Positions 1 through 9,298 of a stretch of DNA of 64,000 nt are shown piece after piece. A model generated the notes under the pieces. The model did not search any database, had not been told where the DNA came from, and saw nothing but the letters and a program-made list of their open reading frames with translations. Each line of letters begins with the position of its first letter. The stretch's first letter is position 1. Location of the stretch: positions 1,116,001 to 1,180,000 of the forward strand of contig CAWAJM010000001.1 of NCBI GenBank assembly GCA_963782445.1, read 5' to 3'. This stretch comes from ZC4RG20 sp963782445 (GTDB lineage: Bacteria > Pseudomonadota > Gammaproteobacteria > Steroidobacterales > Rariloculaceae). The translations under genes were made by a program, and so were the position numbers.

Positions 1-285
1 CCGGAGCGTCTCGGCCTCGTCGTGGAGACGCTGAGCTCGGAATCGGCCCAACAGCTCGGGTATCAGGGCGAGGGCGGTGCGCTCGTCGTGCAGGTTCGCC
101 CGGGCAGCCCTGCGGACAACGCCGGCTTGCAGCGCGACGATCTCATCAAAGAGGTGAACCGGCAACCGATTCACTCGGCGGTAGAGCTCGGCGACAAGCT
201 GCGCAACCTCAAGAGCGGCGCGCCTGTGGCGTTGCTGGTTCAGCGCGGCAGCACGACGTTCTTCGTCGCGATTCGCATGCCATGA
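1..285 (+). CDS. DegP/DegQ (HtrA) serine protease, C-terminal part with last PDZ domain
   Basis: This is the 3' end of a gene that begins before the window, open from base 1 to a TGA at 283-285. The visible 94 residues form a single PDZ domain. They contain the stretch VVQVRPGSPADNAGLQRDD and the closing LLVQRGSTTFFVAIRMP, which matches the second PDZ domain of periplasmic DegP/DegQ proteases. Those enzymes degrade or refold misfolded envelope proteins, and their last PDZ domain helps cage assembly and substrate handling. The protease domain with its His-Asp-Ser triad lies outside the window, so catalysis and the DegP-versus-DegQ choice cannot be judged. The next gene is on the opposite strand, so this gene ends its transcription unit. 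Confidence 0.85.
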   Translation, partial: PERLGLVVETLSSESAQQLGYQGEGGALVVQVRPGSPADNAGLQRDDLIKEVNRQPIHSAVELGDKLRNLKSGAPVALLVQRGSTTFFVAIRMP

Positions 286-379
286 CGCGGCCGGCGCAAG
301 GGGACGCCTTGCCGCAGCGCCTAAGCTGCGGCTTGTAGTCGAGCGTCACGCCACGACGCTCGGGCGTGATCGTCACGGA

Positions 380-407
380 GCCGGCGCTCGAGAGCTCGAG
401 CGCCGGC
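380..407. repeat. Perfect 13-bp inverted repeat with 2-bp loop
   Basis: Arms at 380-392 and 395-407 are exact reverse complements around an AG. The repeat lies 95 bp beyond the protease stop and within the antisense remains of the decayed porin. It could form a strong GC hairpin, but no T-run follows on either strand. It may be a factor-assisted transcription end or just a by-product of frequent CTCGAG usage here. Confidence 0.4.
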
Positions 408-468
408 CCTTCGGCCTTCCGCCGACCGGGCTGCCGAAGATGCTCCAGGGCGGCTCGCATGAAACACC

Positions 469-1126
469 TAATTAGGTCTTCCCCTCGACACCCATCGGTC
501 AACGTCTCTCCGCCGCGATAGTACGTCGTACCGATGCCAATCCACAGCCCGGACTGAACACCGCGGATCATATGGGCCTGCAGCGCGCAGAGCGGCTGCT
601 GGACGCGTCGAACGCCGCCGTAGAGCGCGTCGTTCGCTTCGAAGAATGTGGCGGAAACGGCGAGGTCGAGCGTCCACAGGCGTAAGTCTTTCTCGACGCC
701 GATCTCGGCCTTCGCCGACCAGCGATGAGTGCCGATGTTCACGAGCCGGTCGGGGTCGTATTGGCCGACTGGTGCGGCCAGCCTTAGGCTCGCACCCACG
801 ATCAAGCTCGAATGGTGGCCGGCATACTCCTGCATCGACAGTGCGCGAGCGCCGACGAAGTCAACGCCCACGCGAATGCTGGCGTCGGTAAGGCCGCATA
901 CATCACGCGTCACCCGTTGGCCGTGGAAGTCGGCCGATCCGGAAAGGCAGACGCGTCCCAGCCCCACATTGATCTTCCCCAACGAACGCCCGAAGGCGCG
1001 TGTGCGCTGGTAGCCTAGAGCCGGGCCCTCGGCCCTGAGCTGATCATTGTCCAGCTCGATTGACGGATCGACGAGTACGCTGCCGTCCGTTGCTCCGTAC
1101 CCGGCAACCAAAAGGTGCGCCGTCAC
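469..1126 (-). pseudogene. Decayed outer-membrane porin of the MetA phenol-pathway family
   Basis: The minus-strand frame carries hallmarks of the 'putative MetA-pathway of phenol degradation' barrel family: an LSGSADFHGQRVTRDVCG segment, then GASLRLAAPVGQYDPDRLVNIGTHRWSAK-like residues, then TYYRGGETLTDG near position 490. Intact members start with a signal peptide and end with a strand closed by an aromatic residue. Here an in-frame TAA near 1175-1177 leaves no room for a signal peptide. After about position 470 the frame turns into arginine-rich sequence unlike a barrel and runs into the protease gene. I read it as a pseudogene broken at both ends. Expression and function are unlikely. A frameshift in the assembly could give the same picture. 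Confidence 0.55.
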
Positions 1127-1295
1127 GATGAGGCTGTACTTCGGCGACGAGCTGGTCGGGGAAGCCGAGTTCCCTTATACGATGGCGCTGAGCTACTGTA
1201 TCGGCGGCGGGCTCACCGTCGAGCACGCGCGTAGGCAAAGCGCGCGTTCGAGACTAAGATTGGCAGGACAGCGGTTCCTATCGCACTTCCGAGAG

Positions 1296-2387
1296 ATGGG
1301 TTCAGTGTCCGGCACCAAGGTCGCGAACGAAGTTCAGCTTGCCGCCGAATACGATGCGGCCGGCCGCCACGACGAGGCGGTGAACGCGCTCGCGTGCGCC
1401 GCGGGTCGAGGGGAAGCCGAGGCGCTGACGCAGCTCGGCAAGCGGCTCATTGTCGGTGACCGCGCCCCGCTGCTACCGCGTGAAGGCTGCGGATTTCTCG
1501 TCGACGCTTTGAACGCCGGGGGCGCGGAAGCACCGTTGAGACTCGCGTCGCTGGCCGCGCTCGGAACCTATATGCCGCAAAGCTGGAATACGGCGCTCGG
1601 GCTCCTCGTCACGGCCGCGGACCGCGGGTCGGTGCCGGCCCGGCGGCAGCTTGCCCTGTTGTCGTCCGATGCGGCGCTCGTTCGCACGGCGGCGAATACG
1701 CCGGCGCCGGGTCCCGAGCTTTGGCGAGCGCTCGGCGAGAGCATCGACGTGGCGGGCTGGTTGGCGCCGAGCCAAGGGCTTACGGTGCACGCAGAGCCGA
1801 CGATTCGGGCGTTCCCCGATTTCGTGCCCGGCGAAATCTGCACGTGGATCGTCGAGCGGGCGCGCGGCAAGTTGAAGCGTGCCTTGGTCTACGATCCCGT
1901 CGGCCGGCGCGATATCGCCGACGGCAGCCGCACCAACACGGTCGCAGAGTTCAATCTCGTAGAGACGGATTTCGTGCAGGTCGCAACCCAGGCGCGCATG
2001 TCGGCTGCCTGCGGCATTCCTATGCGCAATATGGAGGCGCCGGCCGTGCTGCATTATGAGGTGGGCCAGGAAATCGTCAATCATTACGACTTCGTCGATC
2101 CAGAGTCGCCCAATTACGAACGCGAGATCGCCGAGCGAGGCGAGCGCGTGATTACCTTTCTTCTATACTTGAACGACGATTACGCTGGTGGCGAGACGGA
2201 CTTCCCGCGCTTGAACGTCAATCACAAAGGCAGCGTCGGCGAGGGGCTGTACTTCGTCAACTCGCTGCCCGAGGGGGGACCGGACAGGCGGATGCTGCAC
2301 GCGGGCCGGCCGCCCACGCACGGGGAGAAGTGGGTCGTGTCGCAATTCATTCGCGACAGGACGGCCTTGCCCGTAGCTGCCGCGTGA
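1296..2387 (+). CDS. Sel1-repeat / prolyl 4-hydroxylase-type 2OG-Fe(II) oxygenase
   Basis: The 363-aa protein has two parts. Residues 1-130 are helical with Sel1/TPR-like repeats (AAEYDAAGRHDEAVNALA and similar). Residues 170-355 form a prolyl-4-hydroxylase-like double-stranded beta-helix. The iron ligands are visible as H263 and D265 (HYD) and H335 (HAG), and the 2OG-binding lysine is in GEKWVVSQF. The family hydroxylates proteins or small molecules using O2 and 2-oxoglutarate; the substrate here is unknown. I chose ATG 1296 because upstream codons overlap the decayed porin and do not resemble the family. A close paralogue lies at 3289-4338 on the other strand, with the same two-part layout. 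No signal peptide is seen, so the protein is probably cytoplasmic. Confidence 0.85.
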   Translation: MGSVSGTKVANEVQLAAEYDAAGRHDEAVNALACAAGRGEAEALTQLGKRLIVGDRAPLLPREGCGFLVDALNAGGAEAPLRLASLAALGTYMPQSWNTALGLLVTAADRGSVPARRQLALLSSDAALVRTAANTPAPGPELWRALGESIDVAGWLAPSQGLTVHAEPTIRAFPDFVPGEICTWIVERARGKLKRALVYDPVGRRDIADGSRTNTVAEFNLVETDFVQVATQARMSAACGIPMRNMEAPAVLHYEVGQEIVNHYDFVDPESPNYEREIAERGERVITFLLYLNDDYAGGETDFPRLNVNHKGSVGEGLYFVNSLPEGGPDRRMLHAGRPPTHGEKWVVSQFIRDRTALPVAAA

Positions 2388-2443
2388 CGAGTCAGGAGGA
2401 GCCGTCGCTCCCCGAGGCGCATTCAGGGGGCTCCGAAGTGTCG

Positions 2444-3292
2444 ATGCTGCAAGTTGTCCGTCACGCGCATGCCCGCGCGTTCCTGGAGCGCGCGGAAGCG
2501 TGGCTGCTCGAGTCGGAGATGGAGAACGCCATCGCGCTCGGGAGCGCGCGGCAAGCCCGGCAGGACGATTCCGGTTACCAGAAGCCGACCTACTGGGCGA
2601 CGATCGAGGACGACGGGCACATCGTCGGCTACGCCTTCCGGACGCCGCCTTTTCGGCTGGGGCTGACCGAGTTGCCCGAGGAGGCGCTCGCGAAGCTCGC
2701 GGCCGACGTTGCGGAGGTCTATGCCACGCTGTCCGGCGTCAGCGGGCCGGAGCGTACCGCCGCGCGCTTCGCGGCGGCCTGGACGCAGCCGCGCGGGCTC
2801 GCCGCCGACGTGAACTTGAGCCAGCGTCTCTACGCGCTCAGCGGGCCGCCCATTCGGCCGCTGCGGCCGCCGAATGGGCATTTGCGCCTCGCGACACCGC
2901 GGGATGCGTGGACCGCGCGCGGCTGGGGCGCGGCATTTCTCGCCGAGACGCAGTTGCGGCACGTCGACATCGGCATTTTCGGCCAGCTCATCGAGGCGCA
3001 GCAGCTCTACATTTGGGACGACGGTCGGGCGCGGTGCATGGCGGCGCCCATTCGCCGGGTCGCGCACGGTGCCGCGATCGGCGTGCTCTACACGCCGCGC
3101 GACGCACGCGGCCGCGGCTACGCCAGGGCGACGCTCGCGGCAGTGGCCGACGCACTGCGGGAGCGGGGGCTCCGAGACTGCTTTCTCTATGCGGATCCGG
3201 CGAATACGGCGGCCGAAACGGTCGCGGGCAGCGTCGGGTTCGTGCTCGTCCGCGACTTCCTCGATATCGATTTCGGTCCGGGCTCCCGCTAG
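2444..3292 (+). CDS. GNAT family N-acetyltransferase
   Basis: The 282-aa protein has the GNAT signature in its C-terminal third: GVLYTPRDARGRGYARATLAAV is the acetyl-CoA pyrophosphate-binding loop, and the SVGF element comes near the end. Its substrate cannot be read from sequence. ATG 2444 matches the usual start of this family. An alternative GTG at 2384 overlaps the TGA of the upstream oxygenase (GTGA), so translational coupling from that gene is possible. It therefore probably shares a transcript with the oxygenase. Its stop codon overlaps the stop of the convergent gene at 3289 (shared CTAG). Confidence 0.75.
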   Translation: MLQVVRHAHARAFLERAEAWLLESEMENAIALGSARQARQDDSGYQKPTYWATIEDDGHIVGYAFRTPPFRLGLTELPEEALAKLAADVAEVYATLSGVSGPERTAARFAAAWTQPRGLAADVNLSQRLYALSGPPIRPLRPPNGHLRLATPRDAWTARGWGAAFLAETQLRHVDIGIFGQLIEAQQLYIWDDGRARCMAAPIRRVAHGAAIGVLYTPRDARGRGYARATLAAVADALRERGLRDCFLYADPANTAAETVAGSVGFVLVRDFLDIDFGPGSR

Positions 3293-4338
3293 CCGACGTT
3301 TTCCGCGCGGGCCCCGAGTGACGGCCGGTTCCGGAAGAACTGCGAGACGATCCACTTCTCGCCGCGCGTCGGCGGCAGGCCCGCATGCACCATGCGAAAA
3401 TCCGGTCCGCCCGTCGGCAGCGCGTTCGTGAAGAACAGCCCTTCGCCTCGCCGACCCTTGTGTCTCATGCCGAGTTTCGCGAAATCGGTTTCGCCGCCCG
3501 TATAGTCATCGTTGAGGTACAACAGGAACGTGATGATCCGCTCGCCGTGGCGCTCGATGTATTCGGCGTAGCCGGCGCTGCGGACGTTGATGAAGTCGTA
3601 GTGGTCGGTAATCTGCTCGCCCACGGCGTAGTGGAGAATCGTCGGACCTTCGGCGTTGCGCACCGGTACGCCGCAGGCCGAGGCCATCCGATGTTGAAGC
3701 GCGATCTGGACGAGATCGATGTCGGCGAGGCTGAAGCCGGCGATCGTGTTGCTCCGCATATGGTCGACAACGTCGCCGCCTTGATTGGGATCGTAGATCA
3801 GTGCGCGACGGAGACGGCCGTCCGCGCGCCGCTTGAGCCATTCGCACACGGCGCCGGTCGCGAGCTGCGGGAACCGCCGGACCAGCGGGCGGGCATGCAG
3901 GGTCTCGCCTTCGGCCGCCGCCAGCCAGAAGGACAGGTCGACGCGCGCGGCGAGCTCCGGCCAATCGGCGGCGGCTTCATCCGGCCGGGCATCGGCCAGC
4001 GCTCGAAGCTGGCCTTGGGCGTCGGTCGACCCGCGTTCGGCGGCCACGACGAGCATGCCGAGCGCATCGTTCCAACTCGGCGTCACGTGGGCGCCGAGCC
4101 CCGCGAGCGCCGCGAGCCGAACGGCCGCTTCGGCGCTGCCGGCAGCCACGGCCTCGCCCAGAAAGCGCACGGCGTCCTGCGGCAGGTAGGGGGCACGGTC
4201 GCCGACCAGCAATCGCTTGGCGAGCGCGACGGCCGCGTCGACGTTGCCGCCTGCCGTGGCGCGCGCAAGCGCTTCGATCGCCTCGTGGTGGCGGCCCGCC
4301 GCGTCATGCTCGGCGGCGAGCTCGAGATCACCGGTCAT
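3289..4338 (-). CDS. Sel1-repeat / prolyl 4-hydroxylase-type 2OG-Fe(II) oxygenase, second copy
   Basis: This 349-aa protein is a paralogue of the one at 1296-2387. It has N-terminal Sel1-like repeats (AAEHDAAGRHHEAIEALARA) and a C-terminal prolyl-4-hydroxylase fold. The metal ligands are H246 and D248 (HYD) and H318 (HAG), with the GEKWIVSQF motif for 2-oxoglutarate. The catalytic set is complete, so it should be active. Its substrate is unknown. The pair of copies sits in opposite orientation around a GNAT gene, which suggests an old inverted duplication. Transcription starts in the 162-bp gap shared with the divergent oxygenase gene at 4501. Confidence 0.85.
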   Translation of the reverse strand: MTGDLELAAEHDAAGRHHEAIEALARATAGGNVDAAVALAKRLLVGDRAPYLPQDAVRFLGEAVAAGSAEAAVRLAALAGLGAHVTPSWNDALGMLVVAAERGSTDAQGQLRALADARPDEAAADWPELAARVDLSFWLAAAEGETLHARPLVRRFPQLATGAVCEWLKRRADGRLRRALIYDPNQGGDVVDHMRSNTIAGFSLADIDLVQIALQHRMASACGVPVRNAEGPTILHYAVGEQITDHYDFINVRSAGYAEYIERHGERIITFLLYLNDDYTGGETDFAKLGMRHKGRRGEGLFFTNALPTGGPDFRMVHAGLPPTRGEKWIVSQFFRNRPSLGARAENVG

Positions 4339-4500
4339 GCGGAACCTCCCGCGAGTGAACCCGGCGCACGACCGCGGCCGCGCGCGGCCGTAGTATAGCG
4401 CCCGCCTTTTCGCGATTGACTAAACCGAGACGAGGCTCGAAGCTTCGTTCGCGAGCAACCCATCGAGCGCTCCCAGACCCGCGGCGAGTGGAGTAAGAGC

Positions 4501-5127
4501 ATGAGCCACCCAGCGATATTCCCCCTGTTCTCCACCCCCGTTTACATCAGCAACGTCGGGGATTTCGAGCGGCCGGACCTGCAGGCGCTGCAGTATTCGA
4601 ACCAGGCGCCGACGGGGGAAGTCTTTCATTTTCTGAGCTCGACGGACAAGAACGTCCTCGACCGCCCGGACTTCGCCGGCGTCCGCAGCATCGTCATGAA
4701 GCAAATCAACGTCTACGCCCGCGAGGTCTTGTTCGTCAACAAGAATATCGAGTTCTACATTACCGACTCATGGATCAACGTGTATCGGCGCGGCGAGCAA
4801 GCCGGAGCGCACATGCATCACAACTCACTGGTCTCCGGGGTGTTGTACTTGAACGCCACCGATGCAGGCGGAGATATCGTGTTCCACCGGGACGTTCAGA
4901 GTCAGGTACCGTTTCCGCCGGCCCTCGATCTCGATCTGGACTCGTTCAATATCTACAACTGCAAGAGTTGGGGATATAGACCCAAAACCAACGACATTTG
5001 CCTGTTCCCTTCGGTCGTCTCGCATTCCGTGGAGCCGAACGGTTCCGACGAGCCGCGGTGTTCGTTGGCATTCAATGTCTTCGTCAAAGGCAACATCGGC
5101 GTGCTGCACAAGCTCAGCCTGAGGTGA
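4501..5127 (+). CDS. TIGR02466-type putative 2OG-Fe(II) oxygenase
   Basis: The 208-aa protein opens with IFPLFSTPVY, typical of the TIGR02466 (2OG-FeII_Oxy_5) family. It carries the HMHHNS segment at residues 104-109 followed by SGVLYLNA. A distal histidine is present in VVSHSVEPN, and an arginine for 2-oxoglutarate binding in DEPRCSLAFN. The family is also seen in phage genomes and its substrates are mostly uncharacterised. No signal peptide is seen. It is divergent from the prolyl-hydroxylase-like gene and lies 322 bp upstream of a TonB-dependent receptor on the same strand. A joint role in processing a siderophore or other ligand is possible but unproven. Confidence 0.8.
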   Translation: MSHPAIFPLFSTPVYISNVGDFERPDLQALQYSNQAPTGEVFHFLSSTDKNVLDRPDFAGVRSIVMKQINVYAREVLFVNKNIEFYITDSWINVYRRGEQAGAHMHHNSLVSGVLYLNATDAGGDIVFHRDVQSQVPFPPALDLDLDSFNIYNCKSWGYRPKTNDICLFPSVVSHSVEPNGSDEPRCSLAFNVFVKGNIGVLHKLSLR

Positions 5128-5449
5128 TGCGCGCCGCGGCGCGATGTCGCCGGCGGTTGGGCCGAACGCGCCCGGCACCGGGCAGGCTACCTTGGCGCCA
5201 GGACGGCACTGCAAAGCTGAAGCGTTGCGGAAAACCCTACAGCCAGCATGCAGGGATAGTCTCAGGGTTGCCGCGAACCCGAATCTAATGCAAACTAAGC
5301 TCGGCGCCAATATGTCAAGAAAGGCGCGGTGTCGTTTGGGGAAGCGACTTCGATTTCTCGGCCGCAAAGGTATTGCCGGCAGCATGCGCGTTCCGTAGTC
5401 GCATGCATGCCACAAGCCGAGGGATCATTCGAACAGGGGAGAGCCAACC
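5128..5449. other. Non-coding leader of the first TonB receptor gene
   Basis: No credible coding frame is seen in these 322 bp. It holds a loose inverted pair (AACCCT at 5233-5238, AGGGTT at 5264-5269) and a Shine-Dalgarno-like GGGGAGAG just before the receptor's ATG. No riboswitch or Fur box could be recognised by eye. Confidence 0.4.
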
Positions 5450-8400
5450 ATGATTCCGAGCAAGCGCGATCACTCGGCGAAGCTGAATCGCACCCTTCTC
5501 GCGTCCACGATTTCCGCGCTGCTCGCCGGCGGCGGCGTGGCCCACGCTCAGCAGCAAGCGCCGCAGGCGCAGCAAGGACAGCAAGGCCAACAAGGGCAAG
5601 GCATCGAGGAGGTCCTCGTCACGGGCTCGCGTATCGCGCGCCGCGACTTCCAGGCGCCGAGCCCGATCGTCACGGTCGACGCGCAGCGGCTCGAGAATTC
5701 GAGCACGTTGGCCATCGAGAGCGTGATGAACCAGCTGCCGCAGTTCACGCCTCAGGACACGCAGTTCACCCAGGGCATCCAGGCCGGCCCGACGACGTCG
5801 CTCGGTATCGGCAGCCTGAACCTGCGCGGCATCGGCCCGAACCGCACGCTCGTGCTCATCGACGGGCGCCGCGCGCAGCCCGCAAACTCGGCGCTGGTCG
5901 TCGACACTAACACGATCCCCTCGGCCGCCATCGAGCGCGTCGAGACGATCACGGGCGGCGCCTCGGCCGCGTACGGCGCCGACGCCATGGCCGGCGTCGT
6001 GAACTTCATCCTCAAGAAGAATTTCGAAGGCGTCTCCATGGACGTCCAGTCCAGCATCAATCCTCACGGTGACGGCCGGGAAACACGGATCACGAGCCTG
6101 ATCGGCGTGAATTCCGGCGACGGCAAGAGCAACGCGATGCTCGGCGTCGAGTGGTACAACCGGGGCGCCGTGCTGCTCAAGGACCGGAAATTCTTCCTGA
6201 ACGGCTGGTTCGACCCGAACAGCAATGCGCCCGGCTTCGTCCAAATGCCGGGCTACTCGCCGTCGACGGCGATTCTCGGCAGCGGCAGCGCCGTGCCGAG
6301 CGGCGGTCTGCCGACCCAGGCGGCGGTCGACAGCATCTTCGCCAGCAACCCCAACTACGTCGCGGGCGGTGCCGCACCGGCGGGCGGATTGACCGGCGGC
6401 CAGTTCATCGCCACGCCGCGTAACGAGATCTATTTCAATCCCGACGGCTCACCGTTTCTCATCAAGGGGGCCGCCAACTACGACGGGCCGATGGACAGCC
6501 CGTCGAGCCAGACGGCGCCGGGCGCGGGCTACTCCGGCGTGCGCCTGCAGCCGAACGGCGACTTGGGGCAGGTCAGCTACGCGGGCTACGCCTCCTCGCC
6601 CATGACGCGCCGGTCGCTCTTCGGGCGCGCCACGCACGATCTCAACGACCATCTGACGGCGTTCGTGCAGGCGAACTACAGCACGGACCAGGTCTCGACC
6701 ACGGGCGGTTACCCGCCGGCCATCACCGTCTGGTCCGCGCCGATCCCGGTGGACGGCCGGCCGATTCCGCCGGCGCTGCAGACGCTGCTCGACTCGCGTC
6801 CCGACCCGACCAAGCCCTGGACGCTGTTCCGCGTGCTCGATTTCCTGGGCGGCCCCGAGACGACCACGAACACGAACAACGTGTACCAGATTCAGGCGGG
6901 TATCGACGGCACGTTCAGCAATCGCGACTGGACCTGGTCGGCCTACGTGTCCTCCGGCAAGACGGACACCGAGAACTACTTCGACGAGCTGCCTTCGCTG
7001 CAGCGCTACCAGTTCCTGCTCGGCCAGCCGAGCGGCACCTGGGGCGCCGGCCAGTTCACTCAAGGCCGAAACTACGTCCAGACCTGCACGAGCGGTCTGC
7101 CCATCTTCACGGACAGCTCCAAGCTCGGCGCGGGCCAGGTCTCCCCGAACTGCCTCGAAGCCATCGCCTCGAAGGCCCGTTCCGTGCAGGAGCTCAAGCA
7201 GGACATCGCCGAGTTCAACCTTCAGGGCAAGATCACGGACATGAAGGCCGGCGAGCTGCGGTTTGCGCTCGGCGCCGACACGCGGAAGAACAGCTTCAGC
7301 TTCAGGCCGGCCGAGACGAACGATCGCGAGTCGGTGATCGACAACCCGATCGGCATTTTCGCCTCGAACAACACGGCCGGCGAGACGAAGGTCTCCGAGC
7401 TCTACGGCGAGCTGCTCGTGCCGGTGACCCGAAAGTTCGATGTCGATCTCGGCCTGCGCGAGTCGGATTATGCGGATTCCGCGATCGGGACCACGCAGAC
7501 GTCCAAGGCGCTGTTCACGTTCAGACCGACGGACACCGTGTCGCTGCGCGGCGGTTGGCAGGTGGCCGAGCGTGCGCCGAACACGGCGGAGCTCTTCCAG
7601 GGCGTGGGCCTCGTCGTCGTGCCGTTTTCGGTCAGCGACCCGTGCGATTACACGACGACGGCGTCGTGGGGCAACGTGGCCAGCAACCCGAATCGGGCAG
7701 CCGTTCAGGCTTTGTGCGCCGCGATCATCAATAACAGCGACTCCGACCCCTCGAACGACAATATGTCCGCGTGGGCCCAGGATCCGAACAATTACGCGCG
7801 GCCAGGGGCTCCGTTCTTCCCGCTCGAGATCGAGCTTCGCCAAGGCAACCCGGACGTGAAACCCGAGAAGGGCAATACGTTCACGCTCGGCGTTGTGCTC
7901 CAGAGCCCGGGCAGCCTCAAGGGCCTGACCGCGTCGTTCGATTACTACGACATCAAGATCACCGACGCGATCGCGCCGCTGAACTCCCTGTTCGCGTATC
8001 AGCAGTGCTTCAACGCGGACGGCACGAGCAACCCGACGCTTTCGTACACCGGCAGCCCGTACTGCAAATACATCCTGCGCAACGTGATCTCGGGCGAGCG
8101 TTCCTCCGTCGACGCGCCGTTCATCAACACGGGCAGCCTCAAGACCAACGGTCTCGATGTCGCCGTGAACTGGACGAAGGACCTCGCGCGCGGCTCGTTC
8201 TCCATCAACTCGCAGATGACGTTCCTCGGCAAGTTCGACGTGCAGGACGCACCCGGCAGCCCGATCGTGCACGAGAAGGACACGCTGCAGACGCAGGACG
8301 GCGGTCAGTTCAAGTACAAGATGACCAACACATTCGGCTATAACTTCGGCGGCGGCAAAGCCAATGTCCAGCTGCGCTGGCGCTACCTGCCGGGCATCCG

Positions 8401-8650
8401 GGATGAATCGGCGGCACGCAATCCAACCACGAATGTGTATCCGGTCGCCTCGTACCAGAACTTCAGCCTGCTCGCGGGCTACAATATCAACGAGAAAATG
8501 ACGTTGCGCATGGGTATCGATAACTTGACCGACGTGCAGCCGAACGTCGTCGGCGCGCGGCCGGGCGACGGCAACGCCGAGGTCACGAATGCCGGCTACT
8601 ACGACATTCTCGGGCGGCGCGCATACGTGGGCATGAATTTCGAGTTCTGA
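5450..8650 (+). CDS. TonB-dependent outer-membrane receptor
   Basis: The 1066-aa protein has a signal peptide (residues 1-33, ending AHAQ) and then a short Gln-rich linker. A plug domain follows, with IEEVLVTGSRIARRDF, LNLRGIGPNRTLVLIDGRR and the GGASAAYGADAMAGVVNFI box. The long remainder is a 22-strand barrel that closes on a terminal phenylalanine. Such receptors import large or scarce ligands using TonB-ExbBD energy. The ligand cannot be read from sequence. The IEEVLVTGSRI start is common in receptors for complex carbohydrates or plant compounds rather than siderophores, but this is weak evidence. A GC hairpin at 8677-8703 separates it from the convergent hydroxylase. Confidence 0.93.
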   Translation: MIPSKRDHSAKLNRTLLASTISALLAGGGVAHAQQQAPQAQQGQQGQQGQGIEEVLVTGSRIARRDFQAPSPIVTVDAQRLENSSTLAIESVMNQLPQFTPQDTQFTQGIQAGPTTSLGIGSLNLRGIGPNRTLVLIDGRRAQPANSALVVDTNTIPSAAIERVETITGGASAAYGADAMAGVVNFILKKNFEGVSMDVQSSINPHGDGRETRITSLIGVNSGDGKSNAMLGVEWYNRGAVLLKDRKFFLNGWFDPNSNAPGFVQMPGYSPSTAILGSGSAVPSGGLPTQAAVDSIFASNPNYVAGGAAPAGGLTGGQFIATPRNEIYFNPDGSPFLIKGAANYDGPMDSPSSQTAPGAGYSGVRLQPNGDLGQVSYAGYASSPMTRRSLFGRATHDLNDHLTAFVQANYSTDQVSTTGGYPPAITVWSAPIPVDGRPIPPALQTLLDSRPDPTKPWTLFRVLDFLGGPETTTNTNNVYQIQAGIDGTFSNRDWTWSAYVSSGKTDTENYFDELPSLQRYQFLLGQPSGTWGAGQFTQGRNYVQTCTSGLPIFTDSSKLGAGQVSPNCLEAIASKARSVQELKQDIAEFNLQGKITDMKAGELRFALGADTRKNSFSFRPAETNDRESVIDNPIGIFASNNTAGETKVSELYGELLVPVTRKFDVDLGLRESDYADSAIGTTQTSKALFTFRPTDTVSLRGGWQVAERAPNTAELFQGVGLVVVPFSVSDPCDYTTTASWGNVASNPNRAAVQALCAAIINNSDSDPSNDNMSAWAQDPNNYARPGAPFFPLEIELRQGNPDVKPEKGNTFTLGVVLQSPGSLKGLTASFDYYDIKITDAIAPLNSLFAYQQCFNADGTSNPTLSYTGSPYCKYILRNVISGERSSVDAPFINTGSLKTNGLDVAVNWTKDLARGSFSINSQMTFLGKFDVQDAPGSPIVHEKDTLQTQDGGQFKYKMTNTFGYNFGGGKANVQLRWRYLPGIRDESAARNPTTNVYPVASYQNFSLLAGYNINEKMTLRMGIDNLTDVQPNVVGARPGDGNAEVTNAGYYDILGRRAYVGMNFEF

Positions 8651-8676
8651 GAACCCTGCCTCTATTCAGTCGAACG

Positions 8677-8703
8677 GCGGCGAGCCTGCATTGGGCTCGC
8701 CGC
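8677..8703. terminator. Bidirectional GC hairpin between convergent genes
   Basis: Arms GCGGCGAGCC (8677-8686) and GGCTCGCCGC (8694-8703) are perfect complements around a 7-nt loop. It sits between the receptor stop (8650) and the minus-strand hydroxylase stop (8717). There is no clear T-tract, so the strength as an intrinsic terminator is uncertain. Confidence 0.6.
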
Positions 8704-8716
8704 GCGTTCTTCGCCC

Positions 8717-9286
8717 TCAGCGCCAGCGGGTTCCCAATACCCACGCCACCAGGCTCCATCTCGTGCCCCGCGTTACGGGCGCCACGCGATGCAAGACGAA
8801 GCTCGGGAAGGCGATCAAGGCCCCCCGGGCGCGTTCGACCTTCTGCGGCCGGTCGATGAAGAACAACTCGAGATCGCCCCCGTCGTAGTCCTCGGGTCGC
8901 GACAACTGGACGGATATGGAAATCTTGCGCAGCGGCCGGACGCCGGCGAAATCCGTGTGCCACCCGTAGAAGCCTTGGTCCGAGCTGTCGTAGCGGGCCA
9001 ATTGAATGCTGCCCTCGAGCCCTTTGAGGTCCACGCCGAACGCCAACCGGTTGATCTCCTGGGCCGCTTCCCAGATGCGCTCGTAGAGCCACCGGTACTG
9101 CGCCTGCATTCCCAGGAACACGACATGGGAGCGCCTCACGTCCGGGTTTACGAGACCCGCTCCGAGCTTGGCCTCTTCGAGGAGCGGCAGGTGCTCGACG
9201 ATCAATTGATCCATCTCCCGATCGCTCAGGAAGCCGCGCACGGTGGCAGCCATCTGGAAATGCGGCAAGGCGGTGTCGTCGGCCAT
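8717..9286 (-). CDS. PKHD-type 2OG-Fe(II) hydroxylase
   Basis: The 189-aa protein is a complete PKHD-like dioxygenase: H110 and D112 (GWHTDF), distal H166 (LHRVAPVTRG) and R176 in RGTRWSLVAW for 2-oxoglutarate. The relative PiuC is encoded beside TonB receptors and takes part in siderophore-related iron uptake. The position here, 66 bp convergent to a TonB receptor, fits that trend. It follows the 603-aa unknown protein by 12 bp on the same strand, so the two are very likely one transcript. No signal peptide is seen. Substrate unknown. Confidence 0.85.
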   Translation of the reverse strand: MADDTALPHFQMAATVRGFLSDREMDQLIVEHLPLLEEAKLGAGLVNPDVRRSHVVFLGMQAQYRWLYERIWEAAQEINRLAFGVDLKGLEGSIQLARYDSSDQGFYGWHTDFAGVRPLRKISISVQLSRPEDYDGGDLELFFIDRPQKVERARGALIAFPSFVLHRVAPVTRGTRWSLVAWVLGTRWR

Positions 9287-9298
9287 GGCTGAATCCGG

